A stretch of 23,299 nt of DNA from Tissierellia bacterium. Lineage in GTDB: Bacteria; Bacillota_A; Clostridia; Tissierellales; Peptoniphilaceae. The stretch lies in contig JAUNVJ010000014.1 in NCBI GenBank assembly GCA_030537695.1, forward strand, positions 3,048-26,346, in the 5' to 3' direction. The notes beneath the pieces were generated by a model. That model was not told the origin of the DNA. It ran no database searches and saw nothing but the letters and a program-made list of their open reading frames with translations. Every line of letters begins with the position of its first letter. Position 1 is the stretch's first letter. Shown in pieces: positions 1 through 6,360 of the stretch. Made by a program: the position numbers and the translations under genes.

Positions 1-371
1 AAGAGAAGTTCTAACGAAATTAGTGATGGTACAGTCAATGTATATGATCCAAACAGTAACAAGTTGACTGAATTTACTGAGGAAAAAGATAAACCTTATT
101 TTTCTGAGTTAATTGGAAATAGAGTCGAAAATATGGTTGGAGATAATGTCATGTAAACTCTTTATAAAAGTCTTCCTAAAGATGAAAAGATTCGTTTTAA
201 TTATGTATTCACTCTTAAAAAAGAGGACGAAGACAAACAAAGATAGATTATTCTGTTTATATAAATTATTCTTATTTAGCGTAAAACATACCCGTGATTT
301 CGCCATTAACTTGGAATTTATCTGAAGAAGATAATAAGATTTTACAAAAACTTCTAGAGTATAAAAATTAA
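1..371 (+). pseudogene. Decayed gene of unknown function, cut by left window edge
   Basis: Frame 1 is open from the window edge and reads protein-like sequence (for example VNVYDPNSNKLTEF, then YFSELIGNRVENMVGDN) up to a TAA at 154-156. The same frame resumes directly with SLPKDEKIRFNYVFTLKKED and stops at 244-246. Near 240 the protein-like reading moves to frame 3 (IDYSVYINYSYLA). It meets a TAA at 282-284 and then continues as IPVISPLTWNLSEEDNK to a final TAA at 369-371. Two in-frame stops and one frameshift in a sequence that still reads as protein, followed at once by a terminator hairpin, indicate a recently broken gene. I do not recognise the family. It is the only gene on the plus strand. 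Confidence 0.6.
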
Positions 372-378
372 TGATTTT

Positions 379-409
379 AAAAGTCATATTTAATGAAATG
401 TGGCTTTTT
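379..409 (+). terminator. Rho-independent terminator of the broken left-edge gene
   Basis: A 13-bp stem (379-391 with 396-408, two G-U pairs) closes a 4-nt AATG loop and is followed by a T-rich stretch. It lies 8 nt after the last stop codon of the plus-strand pseudogene, where a terminator is expected. Confidence 0.8.
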
Positions 410-746
410 ATATTTTTATACCAGTAAGCCAGCTTAAGAAAGACAATATGGTTTTTATAAAGGGCAAGTATTAATTTTTATTTCCAAAGGATCTATTTAC
501 ATAAAGACTTATTGTCTGAAAACATATTCTTCCCACTACGGAAAGATGCCAAATATTTTCGATTTTTAATTTTTCCCAATCACAATAATTAATACTTCAC
601 TTCCACAACTTCCATCTAGTCCAATTTCCTTCTCTTGAATCATTATATTGAGCAATACATGAATTAATTACGTGGATATTTTTTCTTGGGTTTTAATTTG
701 TCTCAATTTACTTTTGACATTTGAACTCATGAAATTTAAGAATGTT
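410..746. other. Intergenic stretch with faint minus-strand coding traces
   Basis: There is no intact gene here. On the minus strand a 25-codon reading frame (643 down to the TAA at 566-568) gives MIQEKEIGLDGSCGSEVLII and a few more residues. An overlapping minus frame across about 470-730 is broken by several stops. No ribosome binding site precedes either. They may be remnants of a lost gene or chance AT-rich frames. Confidence 0.3.
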
Positions 747-905
747 ATCCACTTGTCGTTCCACCATAGAATTTTATACCATTGGTATCTTTCCGAATAG
801 CCTATTTACCATCAAAAAAGAGGTTCTAAAATTTTTAAATCCTAGAACCTCTTCATTTAAATGCTATTTTTATGCCATTCTAATTAAGTTTTCCGTGCCG
901 TCTAA
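747..905 (-). repeat. Repeat module copy A (hairpin plus flanks)
   Basis: This is one of three related segments (the others are at 2061-2220 and 3481-3592), all in the same orientation. Read on the minus strand, A and B share the end of a reading frame (LDGTE-N/K-LIRMA-stop), then a hairpin. All three share the hairpin, a T-run, and a conserved stretch with the core ATG, AAATAGG, then GGAAA or GAAAA followed by ATA. The A-B match is high across about 120 nt by eye, with only scattered mismatches and small gaps. Confidence 0.65.
814..852 (-). terminator. Terminator-like hairpin inside repeat copy A
   Basis: A perfect 10-bp stem (819-828 AGAGGTTCTA with 843-852) with a 14-nt AT-rich loop is followed on the minus strand by six Ts (814-819). 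It lies about 260 nt downstream of the CPBP gene and may end its transcript. It is also part of the three-copy repeat. Confidence 0.6.
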
Positions 906-941
906 CACTTTTACTCTATAAAACCAAGTTCTCCAGTAGTT
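870..941 (-). pseudogene. C-terminal remnant of a lost gene (copy A)
   Basis: On the minus strand 23 codons read WRTWFYRVKV followed by LDGTENLIRMA and a TAA at 870-872. An in-frame TAA at 942-944 cuts it off upstream. The same tail (LDGTEKLIRMA-stop) occurs at 2184-2219, which supports a real coding ancestry. The parent family was not identified; a transposase or a duplicated small gene are both possible. Confidence 0.4.
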
Positions 942-1112
942 TTAGAGGAAAAATATATTAATGAATATAAATAATGAAATATTTAATCTTACAACTCACC
1001 ACAGCTTTATTTATATTAGATTTCCCACAAATATCATTATGGGAAACGATCGTAGTCATTCAAAAGAAAAATAGACTTAATTTTTCATTAACTTAAAATT
1101 TATCGATGCATT

Positions 1113-1889
1113 TTATTTAATATTTTCAATTAATTTTCTCTTTTTAATCAATTTAAGAAATACGATGATAAGTATGATATTTAAAATAAGTACTACAATA
1201 CTACCTTCAATTTTTACTGCTCCGCCCGTTATGATTTTACTCCCATGAAAATTCATATTATACATATTCATATAGTCCTCAGCGAGTGATACAGTGCCAA
1301 ATAAAAGTCCGCCGATTGCATTCCAAATATAATGTATAATGATCGGTGGCCACAGCGAATCAGTGTATTCTAAAACTACGGTCATAAATAGACTCATTGT
1401 AATGACATTTAAAACTGGAATTAGCCCGGCTTCAAGAGCTCCACCATGCAAAAATGTGAAAAGAGCTGTACTGATGAATACTCCCAATTTTATATCAACT
1501 TTTTTTAGCATCTGATATAGATAGCCTCTAAACATGAGCTCTTGCATCATTGTATTTAGAAAAAGTGAAGTAAACCAAATCGCTAAATGATTTACCTTGT
1601 TTTTAGAATCAATACTTATGCCGCCCATAAGATTGATTACAAACAGTGAAAGGCCAATCCAAATAAAAGCTACAACGACGGACAATAATAAATTTTTTCC
1701 CAAATCCGATTTTAAACTGAGTTTCATATCAACTTTGTCAAAAAACACAAAGATATAATTCAGTATAATGGTTATGATTAAAGGAATGGCCTCAGCAAAA
1801 AACCTCCAAATAGCCGGATTTGAATGATCAGGATTTGGAATAATACCGATACATACAGCCCATATTAGAAAAAATAACAATGCCTTCAA
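1113..1889 (-). CDS. CPBP-family intramembrane protein, probably non-catalytic, start codon in doubt
   Basis: The protein has about 258 residues with several membrane segments and fits the CPBP (CaaX protease and bacteriocin-processing, Abi/Rce1) family. Three family motifs are visible. The first is EExxxR, here QELMFR at 116-121, with the first Glu replaced by Gln. The second is FxxxH at 144-148 (FTFLH), and the third is HxxxN at 186-190 (HYIWN). In Rce1-type proteases the first Glu helps activate the water, so proteolysis may be lost. The given start is a TTG at 1887-1889 with no ribosome binding site. The frame is open further upstream to an ATA at 1911-1913, which lies exactly 7 nt after a GGAG (1921-1924) and would give M-KKTLKCVLKALLFF if it were ATG. 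The true start has therefore probably been mutated, and the gene may be poorly translated. A good promoter lies at 1949-1977. Family members often act in bacteriocin immunity or peptide maturation, but nothing nearby supports a specific role. Confidence 0.75.
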   Translation of the reverse strand: MKALLFFLIWAVCIGIIPNPDHSNPAIWRFFAEAIPLIITIILNYIFVFFDKVDMKLSLKSDLGKNLLLSVVVAFIWIGLSLFVINLMGGISIDSKNKVNHLAIWFTSLFLNTMMQELMFRGYLYQMLKKVDIKLGVFISTALFTFLHGGALEAGLIPVLNVITMSLFMTVVLEYTDSLWPPIIIHYIWNAIGGLLFGTVSLAEDYMNMYNMNFHGSKIITGGAVKIEGSIVVLILNIILIIVFLKLIKKRKLIENIK

Positions 1890-1948
1890 AACACATTTCA
1901 GCGTTTTTTTTATCTATAATCTCCAATCAAAAAATATTCTGCGATACT

Positions 1949-1977
1949 ATTATAACAATTATATAATCGTTCTTCAA
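1949..1977 (-). promoter_or_regulatory. Promoter of the CPBP gene
   Basis: On the minus strand TTGAAG (1972-1977), a 17-nt spacer and TATAAT (1949-1954) form a near-consensus sigma-A promoter. Transcription would start near 1942, leaving a short leader containing GGAG at 1921-1924. Confidence 0.75.
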
Positions 1978-2060
1978 TTCCTTAAGTATCGACTCTTTTA
2001 AAATTCATATTTTCTAATTTTAGTGCAGTTTGCTACACAATCATTTTAACCATATTTAGT

Positions 2061-2220
2061 GGTACATTCTGTTCACTCGGCCCTATGATTTTCTTCTTGC
2101 TATGTTTCCAAGTATCCTATTTGACATCAAAAAGAGGTTCAAAGATTTTTAAATCCTAGAATCTCTTCACATAAAACTCCTTTTTATGCCATTCTAATTA
2201 ACTTTTCTGTGCCGTCTAAC
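2061..2220 (-). repeat. Repeat module copy B
   Basis: This is the second copy of the left-end module. On the minus strand it runs from a remnant coding tail (LDGTEKLIRMA-stop, 2184-2219; reading frame lost just upstream near 2220) through an imperfect hairpin (2133-2142 with 2157-2166, containing an A-C mismatch on the minus strand) into TTTTT and the conserved flank. The poorer stem suggests it is drifting and may no longer terminate well. It occupies much of the gap between the CPBP and hydrolase genes. Confidence 0.6.
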
Positions 2221-2361
2221 TTTCACTTTAAAAAAATAATCACACTTAAGAAAAATGAAAGCATATCTGAAACAGTTTGCAAAATATAAAAACCATAATG
2301 CTAAAGCGATAGAATTCGTTAGAGGTAAACATAAGCATGAAAATCATCTTTTATTCTTTGT

Positions 2362-3396
2362 TTATTTTTCATGACGTTCTTTTAAAAATTGATCGATACA
2401 TTTATTGCTCTCTGCATATGCTCTCTGATTACTTTCTTTATTTCCTCCTGTTTTAATCCTCATATCAGGAGCATTGATTATACCATTTCCATGAAAAATA
2501 TGTCCTGCATTTTTATATGAACATATAGTAGCACTTTTATGGATCGATTTTATAATATTCGCCATCTCTAAACTATCCCACATCTCATCATCTTCGCCGA
2601 CAATCATCAGTATGTCTGAATTTATTTCGTCTTTTAGTATTAGTTTCGTATAATTTTCTAGATCCTTATCGATCGCCGTTTCATACATCTCTTTATATTT
2701 AATTGGTGATTTAATTGTCATTGGAACTAATATATTTTTTACATATGCTATAAAAGAAGATTTACTAATGTCAATGTAATTTAATTCTTTATTTTCATAG
2801 GTCCATGATGATCCCATGTCTTTGAAATCAAGCCCTGAAAAATTATATGCTGATGGAGCATATAAGACTAAATTATCAATTTCATTATATTTATTCGCTA
2901 AATTTAGAGCATATTCGGCTCCCTTTGATGCGCCTAATAAGGTTAACGGTTTTTTATCCTCAATATTTTCATCTATATACTTATAAATATCCTCAAACTG
3001 TTCGAGTGGAATTTTTGTGAGCGTTTTTGACTGATTTTTCATTCCAAAGAAATATACTGCAAATGTCTCAAATCCTTCCTCAGCTAATCTCTGTGCTGAT
3101 TCAAAATTGGGACTACCTTCGGAACCTCCAAGACAAACGATCACTCCACTATAAAGTTTCTCTTTCGGTGTCATATGAAATCCTTGAAATCTACCTTTAT
3201 CAATATATTCTACTTTTGCCCCTTTAATTTCTGTCGGATATAGATCTATATTAGTTACATTTTCATAAAATTTGCTTCCATCGCTATCTATAGATTTGTA
3301 TCTTTGATCATTATAAAATCTAAATATCAATACCAATAATACGATTACAATGATTACTTTGATGAGATTAAATATAAACTTTTTTATCTTCTTCAT
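2362..3396 (-). CDS. Membrane-anchored alpha/beta hydrolase, BAAT/acyl-CoA thioester hydrolase C-terminal type
   Basis: The 344-residue protein has a basic start and one hydrophobic helix at about 8-27, so the catalytic part is probably held outside the membrane. The nucleophile elbow is GASKG (155-159, Ser157), the acid is in GEDDEMW (Asp269 or Asp270) and the base is His299 in AGHIFHG. An oxyanion-region CLGGSEG lies at 88-94. This arrangement fits the BAAT C-terminal/dienelactone-hydrolase-like branch, which acts on ester or thioester bonds. The substrate is unknown. The ATG follows a strong GAGGAGG site, so the start is firm. The gene stands alone, with no close operon partner. Two copies of a 38-bp repeat lie just upstream. 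Confidence 0.8.
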   Translation of the reverse strand: MKKIKKFIFNLIKVIIVIVLLVLIFRFYNDQRYKSIDSDGSKFYENVTNIDLYPTEIKGAKVEYIDKGRFQGFHMTPKEKLYSGVIVCLGGSEGSPNFESAQRLAEEGFETFAVYFFGMKNQSKTLTKIPLEQFEDIYKYIDENIEDKKPLTLLGASKGAEYALNLANKYNEIDNLVLYAPSAYNFSGLDFKDMGSSWTYENKELNYIDISKSSFIAYVKNILVPMTIKSPIKYKEMYETAIDKDLENYTKLILKDEINSDILMIVGEDDEMWDSLEMANIIKSIHKSATICSYKNAGHIFHGNGIINAPDMRIKTGGNKESNQRAYAESNKCIDQFLKERHEK

Positions 3397-3429
3397 TTTT
3401 TTCCTCCTCTTTCATTCTTAGATATTTAT

Positions 3430-3505
3430 GTTTTTACCGAATCATCCATTCTGTAGTCTCTACCTATGCAAAACGAACAATATCCATCCTGTAGTCTCTA
3501 CCCTA
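3430..3505 (-). repeat. Two tandem copies of a 38-bp unit
   Basis: On the minus strand GGTAGAGACTACAG(G/A)ATGGAT occurs twice, 38 nt apart, and both units end in CATA. Each contains the small dyad GTAG-AGA-CTAC. The pair lies 35-110 nt upstream of the hydrolase start. Degenerate relatives of the unit appear in repeat copies A and B. Confidence 0.6.
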
Positions 3506-3592
3506 CCATTTTCGTTTTTGATATGTTTTCAAATTACCTATTTCTACATAAAAAACAGGTTCTAAGAATTTTCATAAATTCTTAGAACCTAT
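3481..3592 (-). repeat. Repeat module copy C
   Basis: This third copy shares the hairpin, the T-run and the flank (AAATAGG, then GAAAACATA, then CAAAAACGAAAAT) with copies A and B. It lacks their LDGTE coding tail. It follows the rRNA methyltransferase operon on the minus strand and runs into the 38-bp tandem units. Confidence 0.55.
3550..3590 (-). terminator. Terminator of the 192-aa gene-cvfB-rlmD operon
   Basis: A perfect 15-bp stem (3557-3571 with 3576-3590) has a 4-nt loop. On the minus strand a G and then six Ts follow it. It begins about 30 nt after the rlmD stop codon. Confidence 0.9.
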
Positions 3593-3621
3593 TGAATTCA
3601 ACACTTTTCTATTTAACTCTT

Positions 3622-4902
3622 CTATTCCCTTGACAGCAATACTACGCACTCAACGTGGGCAGTTCGGGGAAACATATCTACTGGAATGATCCTTTCTACT
3701 TTATAATGGCCCTTCCACATTTTGATATCCCGTGCTTGAGTAGCTGGATTGCAAGATATATACAAAATTTTTTCTACCGGATGGTCTGTTAAAAATTGGA
3801 CCAAGGACGGATCCAATCCTCCTCTGGGCGGATCCACTATCACGGCATTTGGAGTCAGATCTTCCTGTTCTTTCAGTTGGATGATCCCTTCCTCCGCCGC
3901 TCCTGCAATAAATCGAGTATTCGTAATGCCATTGCGAACTGCATTGTCTCGAGCATTTTCTACTGCCTGTTCTTCAATTTCAATACCGATAACTTTTCCT
4001 GCTCCCTGTGCTGCTTTTAAACTGATGGTTCCGATACCACTGTAAAGATCATAGACTAAATCTTGATGATCCAGATCCAATTGATCCAATGCAACTTGAT
4101 AGAGTTTTTCTGTCATTTGTCGATTGATTTGAAAAAAAGATTGTGGTGATAGTCGGTAAGAATAGGAGCCTAATTTTTCTGTCAATAGATCTTTTCCAAA
4201 AATCTTGTGAAAGTTCTTGGAATAATGGTGTCGATTCGAAGGATTGATATTTTCATAGATACTAATAACTCCCGCTTCCAACAGATCCGGCAAAATACTA
4301 TTGAGTTTCGGTACCGACTTTTTTGATACAAGGATCAATAGTATTTCATCTTTTTGATTGCTTCGTATCCCGATGCGATCTAAATGATGGATTTTTTTCC
4401 ATTCTTTCATAATCTTTAACACTTTGTTCCCATTGGGACTTTGCATTAAACAAGTATCGATTTCTGTAATTGTTCTGGAGTTTTTGGAAAATAATCCTAC
4501 TTGTTTTCCTTTAACCTGAAATTGCATATGGTTTCGATAATGGAAAATTTCTGTAGATGGAACGATCTTTTGAACATCTCCTTCTATTTCGCCAATTCGC
4601 TTCATATTGTTTTTTACCAAATTCTGTTTCCATAACAATTCTTTTTCGTAAGGATATTCTAAAAAATCACAACCTCCACAAGTGGAGGAATAGGGACAAG
4701 GACTTGGAATGCGATCCGATGACGGTTTTAAGATCTCTATAATTCGTCCTTTCAAAAAGTTTCTCTTTTTTTTCGTCACAATATACTCCACTTGATCGCC
4801 TATCATACCACCGTCTAAAAAAACGGTGGCATTGTCTAATTTTGTCACTCCATGGCCTTGATAGTCAAAGTCAATAATCATTCCACGATATGTCGTTTCC
4901 AA
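3622..4902 (-). CDS. rlmD: 23S rRNA (uracil-C5)-methyltransferase, RlmD/RlmCD type
   Basis: This SAM-dependent enzyme methylates uracil C5 in 23S rRNA; in Bacillus the single homologue RlmCD modifies both U747 and U1939. Numbered from the longest possible start (4911), a TRAM-type RNA-binding domain spans about 8-60. Cys72, Cys78, Cys81 and Cys154 match the [4Fe-4S] ligands (CPYSSTCGGC and later CLMQ). SPQSFFQIN is at 255-263, the SAM loop DLYSGIG at 288-294, DPPRGG at 360-365, and the catalytic Cys387 is in ISCNP. The frame is open to a TTG at 4911, but that TTG touches the AAAGGA site. The TTG at 4902 is 9 nt from it and is preferred here. The gene follows cvfB closely and ends the operon. 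Which uracil it modifies cannot be told from sequence alone. Confidence 0.93.
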   Translation of the reverse strand: METTYRGMIIDFDYQGHGVTKLDNATVFLDGGMIGDQVEYIVTKKKRNFLKGRIIEILKPSSDRIPSPCPYSSTCGGCDFLEYPYEKELLWKQNLVKNNMKRIGEIEGDVQKIVPSTEIFHYRNHMQFQVKGKQVGLFSKNSRTITEIDTCLMQSPNGNKVLKIMKEWKKIHHLDRIGIRSNQKDEILLILVSKKSVPKLNSILPDLLEAGVISIYENINPSNRHHYSKNFHKIFGKDLLTEKLGSYSYRLSPQSFFQINRQMTEKLYQVALDQLDLDHQDLVYDLYSGIGTISLKAAQGAGKVIGIEIEEQAVENARDNAVRNGITNTRFIAGAAEEGIIQLKEQEDLTPNAVIVDPPRGGLDPSLVQFLTDHPVEKILYISCNPATQARDIKMWKGHYKVERIIPVDMFPRTAHVECVVLLSRE

Positions 4903-4907
4903 TCTTT

Positions 4908-5732
4908 TCAATCCTTTAATACGATTTTTGTAGGATATAAATCCACCAGCTTGTCCTTATACAAACTGCCCTCTGCTCGTTTAAAAGCTTTTTTACTCAA
5001 TCCGGTCCAATCAAAAATTTCTTCCGGTGTGGACTTATCTCCAATGGGAAGTTCTCCTCCATGATCTTTTAACAGATTCAAAATATCTTCTGCGTCTTTA
5101 GTCATCTGTTTATAGGCCTTTTGCCGAAGGGTCAATGTGATAAATCCAGTTTTTAAAATCCTCTGAACTCTTGCTTCCACTCGGTCTCCCACTTTAAAGA
5201 TTCCTTTAATTTCTTCCGCCGGTATCATCCCATCATACTCATCCTCGATGGCGACAAATGCTCCTACACTGTGATCGATTCCGTAGATGGTTCCTTCCAC
5301 ATAGTCATTGACTTGAAATTTATCATTGGGTTTTAATTTATCTTTAATATTCATTGTGGCAGCCAATCTTTTCGTTCGATCTTCATAGAGATAGATCAGA
5401 TAATCATGTCCCGGGGTTAATCGTCCAATGGTTTCTGAAAAAGGTAATAAGACATCTTTATCGATGCCGATATTGACAAAATAGCCAATTTTTGTCTTGT
5501 CAACGACTCGAAGTTTCTTTAAATCTCCTACTTGAGCTTTTGGTATTTTTAAAGTGGCTTCATAATTGGACTGATATCCATTGTATACAAAGGCATCTAC
5601 CGTCTGGCCTACTTTTAATTTGTCTCCCTCTCGATGGGGCAAAGAGGCTTCCCTTCCCTGTTGATCTTCCAAATAAATAATATGTTGGGTCATTTTTTTT
5701 ACTTTTAAAGGTTGAACCTTTCCTATTTCCAT
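4908..5732 (-). CDS. cvfB: S1-domain RNA-binding protein CvfB
   Basis: The protein has 274 residues and the layout of the CvfB/YitL family: three S1-like OB-fold modules (about 1-65, 66-135 and 145-205) and a C-terminal winged-helix domain ending in VDLYPTKIVLKD. Characteristic stretches are VGDRVEARVQRIL, GFITLTLRQKAY and the C-terminal WTGLSKKAFKRAEGSLYK. The Staphylococcus homologue binds RNA and influences virulence gene expression; here a general post-transcriptional role is likely. The ATG has a clear AGAGGAG site 6 nt upstream. It overlaps the end of the 192-aa gene by 10 nt, and its own stop overlaps the region of the rlmD start, so the three are probably cotranscribed. Confidence 0.93.
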   Translation of the reverse strand: MEIGKVQPLKVKKMTQHIIYLEDQQGREASLPHREGDKLKVGQTVDAFVYNGYQSNYEATLKIPKAQVGDLKKLRVVDKTKIGYFVNIGIDKDVLLPFSETIGRLTPGHDYLIYLYEDRTKRLAATMNIKDKLKPNDKFQVNDYVEGTIYGIDHSVGAFVAIEDEYDGMIPAEEIKGIFKVGDRVEARVQRILKTGFITLTLRQKAYKQMTKDAEDILNLLKDHGGELPIGDKSTPEEIFDWTGLSKKAFKRAEGSLYKDKLVDLYPTKIVLKD

Positions 5733-6301
5733 ATTTTCTCCTCTATAATTTTCTTGCCTAATCCATAGGACTTTTCATGTATTTCATCAATGATGCCATA
5801 GTCAATATTTTTTAAAATATCCAAACCGTAGTACACAAAGGCGGGGTGAAGACATAAGTTTTTTAATATTTCCAATGCTCGTGGCACGGAAGAAATATCG
5901 TAATACTTTGTCAATAACATCCCGAATTTTACACTTTCTACTTCTGTTCCATCTCGCATTAACAAAATGGAAAGTCCAATCAGCCGATCTTCTCGAAATT
6001 CTATTTTTTGTAGTAGATGGTTTAGAAAGGGTCTTTCCGCTTCCAAGGCGTAATGTTTCTTAAAAAATTCTTCCATCTGATCCACAGCGTCTTTTTTATT
6101 AATATAATAATCGTCGACTGCTTGATTTAATCCTTTGGTGCCAATGGTCTGTAGGCTTCTTTTTCCTAAAAGATAGTCATATTCCAATTGACCATCGCCT
6201 ATATTTAACTGTTTTAATTGTTCCGGATTGTTTTTACACATTAAAATTTCCCCATAAAGGGGCTTTTTCTTTTGAAATCCACATAATAATCTTTTTAACA
6301 T
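5723..6301 (-). CDS. Hypothetical protein upstream of cvfB
   Basis: I do not recognise this 192-residue protein. It has no signal peptide or membrane segment. It is largely helical, with leucine-rich stretches (FLNHLLQKIEFREDRLIGL and PRALEILKNLCLHPAFVYY) that could form HEAT-like helical pairs. It begins MLKRLLCGFQKKKP. The ATG has no Shine-Dalgarno and is preceded by an extended -10 box only 6 nt away, so the mRNA may be leaderless. Its last codons overlap the cvfB ribosome binding site and start, suggesting translational coupling with that RNA-binding protein. It starts the operon just after the vanW terminator. Confidence 0.75.
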   Translation of the reverse strand: MLKRLLCGFQKKKPLYGEILMCKNNPEQLKQLNIGDGQLEYDYLLGKRSLQTIGTKGLNQAVDDYYINKKDAVDQMEEFFKKHYALEAERPFLNHLLQKIEFREDRLIGLSILLMRDGTEVESVKFGMLLTKYYDISSVPRALEILKNLCLHPAFVYYGLDILKNIDYGIIDEIHEKSYGLGKKIIEEKIWK

Positions 6302-6307
6302 ATTTCT

Positions 6308-6316
6308 ATTTTATCA
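6308..6316 (-). promoter_or_regulatory. Extended -10 promoter of the 192-aa gene, leaderless layout
   Basis: On the minus strand TGATAAAAT (TGn plus a one-mismatch -10) ends 6 nt before the ATG at 6299-6301, placing +1 at or near the start codon. An alternative -10, TATGAT, lies at 6313-6318 and would leave about 4 nt of leader. No clear -35 box is visible. Confidence 0.5.
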
Positions 6317-6328
6317 TAATTTAAAGTT

Positions 6329-6360
6329 AAAAAATAGAATCTCCCGAAAAGAGATTCTAT
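6329..6360 (-). terminator. Terminator of the DUF503-nth-vanW operon
   Basis: The 10-bp stem ATAGAATCTC/GAGATTCTAT (6334-6343 with 6351-6360) has a 7-nt loop and, on the minus strand, a run of six Ts. The vanW stop codon (6357-6359) lies inside the stem, so termination directly abuts the coding end. Confidence 0.9.

Noticed and set aside
1113..3396. CPBP protein and hydrolase as a bacteriocin or immunity cluster
   Set aside because: No precursor peptide, ABC transporter or modifying enzyme was found around them, and the CPBP motif is altered.
3444..3504. Possible CRISPR repeats
   Set aside because: Only two copies exist, the 38-nt period leaves no proper spacer, and no cas genes are in the window.
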